DNA of 14,708 bases from DASXTW01 sp036505215 (GTDB lineage Bacteria > Actinomycetota > UBA4738): the NCBI GenBank assembly GCA_036505215.1, contig DASXTW010000194.1, positions 1 through 14,708 of the forward strand, in the 5' to 3' direction. Of the stretch, positions 1-6,704 are shown in pieces; position 1 is the stretch's first letter; every line of letters begins with the position of its first letter. Made by a program: the position numbers and the translations under genes. The notes under the pieces are model-generated. The model worked only from the letters and a program-made list of their open reading frames with translations, had not been told where the DNA came from and did no database searches.

Positions 1-516
1 CACCGTGTCCTCGGGTCCGGTACCGGCGATTGCCGTCCCGTAGTAGCCGGTGGTGAGGATGTCGCCCACGAAGAGGGCCCGCTCGTCCTCCATCCCGTCG
101 GGGATGGGGAGCAAGTTGACGTCGGCGGAGGGGACCCGAACCCTTTCGGCCTGCGCCCCAAGCAGATTTCCACCGAACGCTCCCCCGCCTAGCATCTGGA
201 AGTCCTCGCACAGCGCCGTCTGTCCGTGACGGCAATACCAGCAGTCGCCACACACGATGTCGAAGGCGATCACCACCCGGGCTCCGGGGCCGAATCGCCG
301 GACCTCTGAGCCGACCTCCTCGACCACCCCGACGCCTTCGTGTCCGATCGTGTCTCCTGGGGAGAGCGGAGCCTTCCCGTGAAGGAAGTGCAGATCCGAG
401 CCACAGATGCCCGCAGCGGTGATCCGCACGATGGCGTCGCCCGGCTCCTCGATCGTCGGCTCGGGCACCTCTTCGAGGGCGACCCTGTCGATATCCTCGA
501 ACACGACCGCCTTCAC
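1..516 (-). CDS. Zinc-dependent alcohol dehydrogenase (MDR family), C-terminus cut by window edge
   Basis: Oxidises an alcohol or polyol with NAD(P); the substrate is not readable from the sequence. Only the first 172 residues (the GroES-like catalytic domain) are present; the Rossmann domain lies beyond position 1. Visible are the catalytic-zinc residues Cys38 (GICGSD) and His59-Glu60 (GHEGVG), and the four structural-zinc cysteines Cys89, Cys92, Cys95 and Cys103. The GTG start at 516 is chosen because AGGAGG lies 8 nt upstream (525-530) and the family's first strand (KAVVFED) begins immediately after it. It starts 27 nt after the SCP2 gene stops, so the two are probably co-transcribed. The family call is secure; formaldehyde, threonine or sorbitol dehydrogenase subtypes cannot be separated without the C-terminal half. 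Confidence 0.93.
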   Translation of the reverse strand, partial: MKAVVFEDIDRVALEEVPEPTIEEPGDAIVRITAAGICGSDLHFLHGKAPLSPGDTIGHEGVGVVEEVGSEVRRFGPGARVVIAFDIVCGDCWYCRHGQTALCEDFQMLGGGAFGGNLLGAQAERVRVPSADVNLLPIPDGMEDERALFVGDILTTGYYGTAIAGTGPEDTV

Positions 517-543
517 CGCGACTCCCTCCTGGAGGTTGGGATC

Positions 544-969
544 TCAGCCCTTCTCGTCCGCGAACTCGGTGGGGACGCTGGCAGCCAGGTTGACCAGCTC
601 GTTGGCGGCCTTGACGTATCTGACGATCGTGGGCAGATCGCCCTTCAGCTTGAGCTTTCCCTGCATCATCCCCTTGACGGGGTCGAGCTCCTTCTTGATC
701 ACTTCCTTCCACCGGGTGTAAGGCGCCCTGATGATGAACTTGGCCTTCTCGCCCTCGTCCGCGCCGATCCCGTACTTGGCGTCGCGGCACTCCCCGTGCC
801 ACAGGTCCAGCCAGGCCCAGATCTCCTCACCCACGCCCTTGTCGGGCTCGGGCTCGAAGACGTAGCAGACGTCACCTTCCCAGGTCGCCGCCGCCTCCCT
901 GTATTCGGCGCTCTGGTTGATCCGCTCCACGTAGATGTCCAACCACTCCTTGCTCGGGAACAGAGGCAT
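544..969 (-). CDS. SCP2 sterol-binding domain protein
   Basis: A 141-residue single-domain protein of the sterol carrier protein 2 type, a small fold with a hydrophobic tunnel that binds lipids, sterols or acyl-CoA. The C-terminal half (about residues 80-130) carries the typical segment with DPVKGMMQGKLKLKGDL, followed by a helix ending in a hydrophobic stretch. There is no signal peptide, so it is probably cytoplasmic. The ATG at 969 has an excellent AAAGGAGG 6 nt upstream; the open frame extends 16 codons further but without such a site. Its neighbours are a GMC oxidoreductase upstream and a zinc alcohol dehydrogenase downstream. I infer that it presents or buffers a hydrophobic substrate or product for these two, but nothing in the sequence names the ligand. 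Confidence 0.85.
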   Translation of the reverse strand: MPLFPSKEWLDIYVERINQSAEYREAAATWEGDVCYVFEPEPDKGVGEEIWAWLDLWHGECRDAKYGIGADEGEKAKFIIRAPYTRWKEVIKKELDPVKGMMQGKLKLKGDLPTIVRYVKAANELVNLAASVPTEFADEKG

Positions 970-1121
970 CCGGATCCTCCTTTCAGGGCACGCCGGACGG
1001 CGGCCCCCCTCCCTCATCGCATTCGATTGTCCGGCAGTAAATCACGTGCTCACCGCTCCGATCCAGCCCAGCGAATGGCGGCCCCCGGCCCGATGCCGGC
1101 ATCCAGATACCCGGACGTCGA

Positions 1122-2735
1122 TTAGGAGAGGTGTGCCAGGATCTGGTCCGCGGTCCGGGTGGCCAGGGCCTGGACTGTAAGGGTCGGGTTGGGGCCGCCG
1201 AGACCATTGGGCAGGATCGAGCTGTCCCCGACGTACAGGCCGTCGACCAGGTGAGCCTCACCGGTGGGCCCCACCACGCTGCCCCCGGGATCGCGACCCA
1301 TCCGCATCGTCCCCATGAGGTGAGTGAGGAGGGCGCGGGGGAAGTTGGCCCGGTGGATCCGGCGAGCGCCCGCAGCCCGAAGGATCTCCGCACCCTTGCG
1401 CGCCAGCCAGTCCTGGCGGTCCTTCGAGCGGGGCGTGGGCCGGTAGGCCACCCTCGGGACAGGGCCGTGCTCGTCCACCGGCCAGTCGCCCGCGAGCGTG
1501 ACCCGGTTGTCCGGGTGCTCCTCGTCGTCGGTGCAGACGAGGATCGAGAGCGAGCGATGGTACTGCTCGATCCAGGTGACGGCCTCCGGACCCCACCACC
1601 TTCCCGCGAAGTCCCACGGCTCGTCGCCCGGGTCCTCGTCCCAGAACCCGCCGCCGCCCCCGGCCAGCACGACGGAGAAGGACTGTGGACCATATCCTTG
1701 GGTGAACAGCGTTCCGAAGCCGGGGAAGTCGGCTCGTGCCATCGACACCTGCCCCACGTCGGGGTGGACCTCGCGGTCGAAGAACCCCGTGACCAGGTCC
1801 TGAGCGTGGGTGGTGAGGTACCGTCCGACCGCGTCGGCTTCGTTCGGCAGGTCCGAGTTGAGGTACAGGCGAGGGGACTCGATCGAGCCGCCCGCCAGCA
1901 CGACCACGGCGGCCTCTGCTTCGTGCGTTTCCCCCGACTCCGTGTCCCGCCACCGGACTCCCCGAACGCGGGCCTTTCCTTCCCCGGACGGCTCGTGGAT
2001 CAGGGCGGTGGCGAACGCATTGGGAACGATCTCGCATTCTCCAGTTGCCACCGCAGCCGGCACGTACGTGACGTTGGTGGCTCGCTTGGCCTTTCGCTCG
2101 AGCGGCGCGCCGACAGGGTTGCGGCACCCAACCAGACAGTGACCGGACATGGTGCAGCCGTCGACGTCCGGGTAGCGCAGCGGCCGTCCCGAGCTCATCT
2201 TGGCCACCGGAAGGATGGCGTTGTGGCATCGGCGCCACACCGACGTGGTGACATCCTTCGACTCGCTGTGGCTGAGGCCGATCTTCTCGCACCCCATCCC
2301 GAACAGCGCGTCCTTGGTCGCCAGATCGCCTTCCTCGACCTGGCGAACGGGAAGGAACGCTTCCACCCGCTCGTAGTACGGGATGAGCTCCTCGTAGCTC
2401 ATCGGCCAGTCCGCGTCGATCGCCGACGGATACGCGCGCGGCGAGATCCCGTTGTAGTGAAGGGTCGTCCCGCCCACACCGGCGGCCTGGAGGATGAGCC
2501 CGACACCATCGCGCCTGCGCATCCACGGCGACCTCGATCGATCGGTGGGGCCCCAGCGCAGCCGCCCATCGACGATCGAACCCATGTCGTCCTCGAGCCG
2601 GGTGAAGTCCACGTCGGGGTCGAGCCACGGCCCGGCCTCCAGGACCAGCACCTTCACCTGGCGCTCGGCCAGCTCCTTGGCCACCACGGGGCCGCCCGCC
2701 CCTGCTCCGACCACGATGACGTCCGGACGCTTCAT
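1122..2735 (-). CDS. GMC family FAD-dependent oxidoreductase
   Basis: A 537-residue flavoprotein of the glucose-methanol-choline family, which oxidises alcohols or sugars by hydride transfer to FAD. The FAD-binding GAGAGG motif is at residues 10-15, followed by the acidic end of strand 2 (VLVLEAG). A second FAD contact region, GVGGTTLHYNG, is near residues 86-96. The C-terminal block holds the expected active-site pair, His472 (HLMGTMRMG) and Asn516 (GGPNPTL). Three cysteines at 194, 200 and 204 (GHCLVGC) match the Cys-rich patch of gluconate dehydrogenase and long-chain alcohol oxidase relatives. The ATG overlaps the stop of the upstream gluconate dehydrogenase subunit 3-like gene by 4 nt, with GGAG 6 nt before it, so the two are translationally coupled and probably form one enzyme. 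No export signal is visible. The substrate is unknown. Confidence 0.93.
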   Translation of the reverse strand: MKRPDVIVVGAGAGGPVVAKELAERQVKVLVLEAGPWLDPDVDFTRLEDDMGSIVDGRLRWGPTDRSRSPWMRRRDGVGLILQAAGVGGTTLHYNGISPRAYPSAIDADWPMSYEELIPYYERVEAFLPVRQVEEGDLATKDALFGMGCEKIGLSHSESKDVTTSVWRRCHNAILPVAKMSSGRPLRYPDVDGCTMSGHCLVGCRNPVGAPLERKAKRATNVTYVPAAVATGECEIVPNAFATALIHEPSGEGKARVRGVRWRDTESGETHEAEAAVVVLAGGSIESPRLYLNSDLPNEADAVGRYLTTHAQDLVTGFFDREVHPDVGQVSMARADFPGFGTLFTQGYGPQSFSVVLAGGGGGFWDEDPGDEPWDFAGRWWGPEAVTWIEQYHRSLSILVCTDDEEHPDNRVTLAGDWPVDEHGPVPRVAYRPTPRSKDRQDWLARKGAEILRAAGARRIHRANFPRALLTHLMGTMRMGRDPGGSVVGPTGEAHLVDGLYVGDSSILPNGLGGPNPTLTVQALATRTADQILAHLS

Positions 2736-3169
2736 TCAGGCTCCCGGTAATCCGGGTGGCCGTCGGAGGGTCCGTGGAACCCGAGGGCATCCCATGCGCG
2801 TGGCGGCTGGAGCGCGCCGGTCTCAGGCTCATAGCCCGACCACTCGGAGTACATGCCGCCATACGTGAACACCAGAAGGCCGTCGACGACATCGCGCATG
2901 TCGGCGTTGTCCTCCAGGCACATCGCCCGCAGGACCCGGGAGCGCTCCTCGATGGTCAACTCCGTGAACGAAGCTCCTTGGCGGACGTCGACCGCGTAGG
3001 CGTCGAGCAGCGTGGCCGCCAGGTCCACGAAGCCAGGCAGGAACAGATCGAGCGCATCAACGACGTGAAGGTGCACCTGGAGATCGGCCCCACCGGGGCG
3101 GTCGCCCGTCGCCGGGACGATGGCTTCGACGGCGGCGCGAACGGCCTCGATGGACGCGGGCTCCGGCAT
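2732..3169 (-). CDS. Gluconate 2-dehydrogenase subunit 3-like protein
   Basis: A 145-residue protein resembling the small subunit 3 family of membrane gluconate dehydrogenases. The N-terminus has the family's opening helix and VxAIVPATGDRPGGAD pattern (residues 9-28). A conserved-looking FTYGGMYSEWSGY block lies near residues 104-116. Its stop overlaps the ATG of the GMC gene by 4 nt, the usual catalytic partner for this family. Characterised relatives carry a twin-arginine signal that exports the pair. Here neither the ATG at 3169 nor the alternative GTG at 3187 gives one, so the complex looks cytoplasmic. Neither start has a clear Shine-Dalgarno sequence; ATG 3169 was chosen because the family similarity starts there. 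No cytochrome c subunit is nearby. Confidence 0.72.
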   Translation of the reverse strand: MPEPASIEAVRAAVEAIVPATGDRPGGADLQVHLHVVDALDLFLPGFVDLAATLLDAYAVDVRQGASFTELTIEERSRVLRAMCLEDNADMRDVVDGLLVFTYGGMYSEWSGYEPETGALQPPRAWDALGFHGPSDGHPDYREPE

Positions 3170-3217
3170 GGCCGGATTCAAGCACACGCCGTGCGACCGA
3201 GTGGGCGCGTTTCGCGG

Positions 3218-3958
3218 TCAGCGCCTCAGGGCGATGGCCAGATACCCGACGACGTTGAACGCCGCGTGGGCCGCCATGGAGGCCAGAAGGCTCTGGCGTC
3301 GTTCGAAGACCAGCGCCAGGCCGATCCCCACGGCAGCGAGCGAGGGGACGATGAGGAAGAAGGCGACCCCTCCCAGATGCACCAGGCCGAAGAAGACCCC
3401 CGAGAAGACGGCCGCGGGCCAGACGGAGAATCTCCTGCGCAAGCTCCGATAGAGGAACCCTCGGAAGAACAGCTCCTCGCCGACGGGGGCGGCCACGACG
3501 ACGATCGGCGCCAGGACCGCCAACCCGACCCCGCGGACGCACGACACGACCTGCTGCGGCTCCTTCGGGCTGTGGCCGAGGATATTCGAGGCGATGCCCT
3601 GGACCACCGCCAACACGACAGCGGCCACCACCACCAGCAGCAGACCTACCGCCAGGCCCGAGGCCACGTCGCCCCACAGTCGGCGAGGCATCCCCAGGGC
3701 GCGGACCGGGGTCTTGCGGATGACGGCCACCCACCACAGGACCGTGGCTGCGAGCGCCACCTCACCTGCCAAGACTGCCAGGTCGTACTTCGCGCTGCAT
3801 GAGTCTATGAGCGAGATCGGCGCGGTCAGCAGCGCGGCGACGACGAGCGCGACGACGAACAGAGGAATGGTCTCGATCGGGCGCCACGTGGCCCCGGGAA
3901 GTGCCTCGGCGTGCCGGTCGGATGGAACGTCCGGCCGCGGGGGGATCGGCCGCGCCAT
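3218..3958 (-). CDS. CPBP family intramembrane metalloprotease (Abi/CAAX protease type)
   Basis: A 246-residue membrane protein with about six hydrophobic segments, roughly at residues 31-51, 58-80, 98-121, 143-158, 180-216 and 228-243. All CPBP (CaaX protease and bacteriocin-processing) motifs are present: Glu161-Glu162 with Arg166 (EELFFRGFLYRSL), His194 (FFGLVH) and His231 with Asn235 (HAAFN). These residues form the glutamate/histidine active site within the membrane. Substrates of most actinobacterial members are unknown. The gene ends 48 nt before the subunit 3-like ATG and may share its transcript, although no functional link is obvious. The ATG at 3958 has only a poor AGG directly before it, so the start is less certain than the family. 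It is transcribed divergently from the FAH-family gene. Confidence 0.9.
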   Translation of the reverse strand: MARPIPPRPDVPSDRHAEALPGATWRPIETIPLFVVALVVAALLTAPISLIDSCSAKYDLAVLAGEVALAATVLWWVAVIRKTPVRALGMPRRLWGDVASGLAVGLLLVVVAAVVLAVVQGIASNILGHSPKEPQQVVSCVRGVGLAVLAPIVVVAAPVGEELFFRGFLYRSLRRRFSVWPAAVFSGVFFGLVHLGGVAFFLIVPSLAAVGIGLALVFERRQSLLASMAAHAAFNVVGYLAIALRR

Positions 3959-4101
3959 CCTCAGGCTGGGGTGTCGGATCGGTAGGTCGCTATGGGCACG
4001 CTGTGTCCGAGCATCGCAGATTCCTCCCCCAACTGGGCCAGATTCCCGGCCGACCTTCCGAGGAAACCGCCTCCCTCGGCTGTATCATCCGGCTCCCTGT
4101 C

Positions 4102-4923
4102 ATGCGGCTCGTTACCTACGACCGAGGGGGCGCGCGGCGCCTCGGCGCGTGGGTGGGCGGAACCGTGGTCGACCTGCCGGGTGCGGTGGGCCACCCTGCC
4201 TTCCCCACCACCATGGAAGCGCTGATCGCCCTGCACGGCGGCACCACGCTCGATGCCGCCCGCGAGGCGCTGTCGCACCCCGAGAACGTCACGGAGTTCC
4301 GCGTGCCCGGCGCCCGCCTCCTTCCTCCCATCGTCCCCATCTCCCTTCTCGAACACCGGTGGATCCTGGGACCGGAGGATCGGCTGCCCTGGCCTCCCGG
4401 TGCAGACGCGGTCGACTATCAGGTGGAGGTGGCCTGCATCGTGGGGCAGTTCTGCCGGGACGTCTCCCTGGAAGAGGCCTCCGGCGTCATCTTCGGGTAT
4501 ACGCTGATGAACGACTGGGCCGCCCGGGCGGGCCGGGTGACGAAAGGCGGACGTGGCCGTCGCCCGCGGGTCGACCGGTTCGCCACGTCACTCGGGCCGT
4601 GTGTGGTCACCGCCGACGAGTTCGATCCGGCTCGAGGGCGTCTGGTCGCCCGGGTGGACGGCAAGCTGTGGTCGGAGGGAGATCTGGGGTCGGCTCGAGG
4701 GACGTTTCCCCAGTTGCTGGCGCAATTCTCGGCCCAACAGGAGATGTACCCGGGCGACGTGCTCGGCTCGGGGACGTTCCCTGGGGGTTGCGCGATGGAT
4801 CTCGGTCTCACCCTGCGCCCCGGCGCGATGGTCCAGCTGGAGGCCGAAGGCATCGGGGCACTGCGCAATCGCGTCGGCTTTCCCCAGGAGGACCTCCAGC
4901 CGGCGGCCGCGTCAGAGAGCTGA
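4102..4923 (+). CDS. Fumarylacetoacetate hydrolase (FAH) family protein with altered active site
   Basis: A 273-residue protein of the FAH superfamily, whose members hydrolyse or decarboxylate beta-diketo acids using Mg or Ca. An N-terminal small domain (about 1-75) precedes the mixed beta-roll core. Family landmarks are DYQVEVACIVG (105-115), FGYTLMNDWAARAG (131-144), RFATSLGP (159-166) and GDVLGSGTFPGG (218-229), closest in pattern to true fumarylacetoacetases. Compared with mouse FAH, metal ligands E201 and D233 are kept as Glu109 and Asp138, E199 is Gln107, and the catalytic Lys253 position appears to be Asp158; the usual ARD is ARA. The ATG at 4102 was chosen because the family similarity begins there; no ribosome site is visible. 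It faces the homogentisate dioxygenase cluster, so fumarylacetoacetate is the natural candidate substrate, but activity is doubtful. Confidence 0.84.
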   Translation: MRLVTYDRGGARRLGAWVGGTVVDLPGAVGHPAFPTTMEALIALHGGTTLDAAREALSHPENVTEFRVPGARLLPPIVPISLLEHRWILGPEDRLPWPPGADAVDYQVEVACIVGQFCRDVSLEEASGVIFGYTLMNDWAARAGRVTKGGRGRRPRVDRFATSLGPCVVTADEFDPARGRLVARVDGKLWSEGDLGSARGTFPQLLAQFSAQQEMYPGDVLGSGTFPGGCAMDLGLTLRPGAMVQLEAEGIGALRNRVGFPQEDLQPAAASES

Positions 4924-4948
4924 CGTCGACCGGCACGCCCTTCGCTTT

Positions 4949-5506
4949 CTATCCGCCTTCGGCGAAGAAACCCGGCGCACCCTCCACGCCATCCGGATCG
5001 CAGTACCGTCCTCTCGGCCTCACGCCGCGGACCGACCGAGCCGGACCCGGATCGACCCGCGCGGGCTTCACGTTCACGTCGTCTCCCTTGATCCGCACGG
5101 CGATCCTGTCCATCCCCCGCGGGGAAGGGCCCAGCAGATAGCGACCGAACGTGTCGAACGCATCCCCCTGCTCGTCCTGGAACGTCCCCGCCCGGCGGCA
5201 GAACAGCACACGTTCCCCGCCGTACGGGCTAACGGCGAGCAGCGCGACGGGAGCGTTCCGACTGGCCACGACGAAGATCCGGTAGGTCGGGAGATACAGG
5301 ATCTCGCGCGCATCCAGCGTCTCGACGCTGCTGACTCGGACCCATCCCCGGTCGCGGATGTAGCCGGCCGCCAGGGCCGCAACCACCCACGCGAGGAGGA
5401 CAGCGAGGACGGCGTACCTCCGTCGTCGCGAAGGTGCCCGGACAGGTCCCGCGGCCGGCGGGGCCGGCTGGGGGGCGAGCGGCCGGTGTCCGTTGCCCTC
5501 GATCAC
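4949..5506 (-). CDS. Membrane-anchored Rieske-like protein lacking the 2Fe-2S ligands
   Basis: A 185-residue protein: a Pro/Ala-rich N-terminus, an Arg cluster at 27-30, one transmembrane helix (about 31-50) and an external domain. From residue 60 the pattern follows Rieske domains: VETLDAREILYL, then VALLAVSPYGGERVLFC, then FDTFGRYLLGPSPRGMD and GDDVNV. In a true Rieske protein the CxH and CxxH cluster ligands would sit near residues 93-98 and 110-115; here those stretches read SPYGGE and QDEQGD. The call rests on this pattern alone. The GTG at 5506 is the only in-frame start after the upstream stop, 19 nt away, and lacks a clear ribosome site. It ends the aromatic-degradation operon and converges with the FAH-family gene, leaving 25 nt between the stops. 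If the Rieske reading is wrong, it is a single-pass membrane protein of unknown role. Confidence 0.62.
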   Translation of the reverse strand: MIEGNGHRPLAPQPAPPAAGPVRAPSRRRRYAVLAVLLAWVVAALAAGYIRDRGWVRVSSVETLDAREILYLPTYRIFVVASRNAPVALLAVSPYGGERVLFCRRAGTFQDEQGDAFDTFGRYLLGPSPRGMDRIAVRIKGDDVNVKPARVDPGPARSVRGVRPRGRYCDPDGVEGAPGFFAEGG

Positions 5507-5525
5507 CCGGATGCCTGCGTGCGTC

Positions 5526-6704
5526 TCACCACGCCGCTTGGAGCACCGCCAGCATCTCGGTCGCCGATGCAGGCTTCGGGCTGTGTGGCGCCTCGGGACT
5601 GCGCTCGGCCGTCCAAGCCGCCACGAACTCCAGATCCTGCCCGAACACGCCGGCCTCGCGGAGCTTCTGAGGAAGCCCGAGGTCGGCGGACAGCGCTTGA
5701 ATCGCGTCGGCGGCCTCCGCGGGCCCCGCGGTGCCAAGCGCCTCGGCAACCAGGGCGAGGCCATCCTGCGCCGCCTCGAGATTGAACCGCATGACGTGGG
5801 GCAGCAGGATGGCGTTGGCCAGGCTGTGAGGGATGCCTGTGCGAGCGCCGAGGCCGTTGCACAGAGCTTGATGCAGGGACACGCCCGCCACGTCCGACAC
5901 CACGCCGGCGGCGTAGGCGGCGGCCAGCAAGTCCGCCCGTTCCCTCACCCGCATGGGTCCCTTCGAGACGACCGGAAGCAACCGGAAGATGGATCGAGCC
6001 GCACGCGTGGCAACCGAGTCCGTCCACTCCGTGTGAGGCGGTGAATAGATTCCTTCCACGCAATGGGCCAGGGCCGTCAGGCCGGTGCCCGCGGTCGGCT
6101 TCCACGGGAGGGCGAGAGTGAGCGACGGATCGGCCACGACCAGGTCGGGCCGGATCCCGGGGCCGCCTCGTGCCCGCTTTTCCTGCCCCTCGGCGACCCA
6201 GAACCGCCGGGTGGTTTCCGCTCCCGAGTAGGTGGTGGGAATGGCGGCATGGACGATCGGCTTCTCGACCCACTGTCCCTCGCCCGTCGGACGATCGAAG
6301 CCTTCCCAGCCGTGCATGGCCACGTACACGAGCGCCTTGCCCAGGTCGATGGTCGAGCCGCCGCCAAAGGAGACGAGCACATCGGCATCGTGCTCGCGAA
6401 CGGCACGCCACGCGGCCTCGACCACCGGCCTCGGGACGTGCTCCTCGGCGCCCTGGAAGACGTTCGGCGTCATCCCAAGCCCGCCGGCCAGATGCCGGAA
6501 CTCTTCGCTCCTGCGGCGACGCCACGAACACAGCACCAACGGCCGCTTCCGCTCGAGGCGCTCCAGCTCGGCTCCAAGCTGGTGGATCCGATCGACCCCG
6601 AACACCACGGGCTGGTCCCAGGTCTCCAGGTCGAACCCGGGGACGGGGGGTCCACTGGGCGGATCAGTCGATGAGCCCCATCCCCCTGGCCCACGACGTT
6701 GCAT
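5526..6704 (-). CDS. Maleylacetate reductase-type (iron-containing alcohol dehydrogenase family) protein
   Basis: A 392-residue dehydroquinate synthase-like fold. The NAD-binding FGGGSTIDLGKAL is at 113-125. The blocks IPTTYSGAETT (155-165), DPSLTLALP (192-200) and TGLTALAHCVEG (207-218) match maleylacetate reductases, which reduce maleylacetate to 3-oxoadipate with NAD(P)H. Of the four metal positions in FucO-type enzymes, Asp is replaced by Thr210, while His214, His278 and His293 remain; the catalytic His of the H-x3-H motif is Asn282 or Asn283. Loss of the Asp is known in maleylacetate reductases. The start is uncertain: ATG 6704 has GGAGG 9 nt upstream but makes the gene overlap homogentisate dioxygenase by 41 nt; a GTG near 6607 would remove about 32 residues. 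It probably acts on a ring-cleavage product in the same operon. Confidence 0.83.
   Translation of the reverse strand: MQRRGPGGWGSSTDPPSGPPVPGFDLETWDQPVVFGVDRIHQLGAELERLERKRPLVLCSWRRRRSEEFRHLAGGLGMTPNVFQGAEEHVPRPVVEAAWRAVREHDADVLVSFGGGSTIDLGKALVYVAMHGWEGFDRPTGEGQWVEKPIVHAAIPTTYSGAETTRRFWVAEGQEKRARGGPGIRPDLVVADPSLTLALPWKPTAGTGLTALAHCVEGIYSPPHTEWTDSVATRAARSIFRLLPVVSKGPMRVRERADLLAAAYAAGVVSDVAGVSLHQALCNGLGARTGIPHSLANAILLPHVMRFNLEAAQDGLALVAEALGTAGPAEAADAIQALSADLGLPQKLREAGVFGQDLEFVAAWTAERSPEAPHSPKPASATEMLAVLQAAW

Noticed and set aside
983..1120. Short minus-strand frame ending 13 nt before the SCP2 start
   Set aside because: The stretch includes a plausible ATG and ends close to the SCP2 ribosome site, but it has no ribosome site of its own and no recognisable composition; kept as intergenic.
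1131..2750. Long plus-strand open frame of 539 codons opposite the GMC gene
   Set aside because: It mirrors the GMC coding frame, a common by-product of GC-rich third positions. The product is Arg/Gly/Asp-rich with no family motif, while the minus-strand reading has clear FAD and active-site motifs.
4083..4088. TATCAT as a -10 for the FAH-family gene
   Set aside because: One mismatch to TATAAT and well placed for a short leader, but no -35-like sequence at the right distance.
4940..4967. CTTCGC/GCGAAG as a bidirectional terminator between the convergent FAH and Rieske-like genes
   Set aside because: Only 6 bp with a 16-nt loop, no T-run on either side, and it lies partly within coding sequence.
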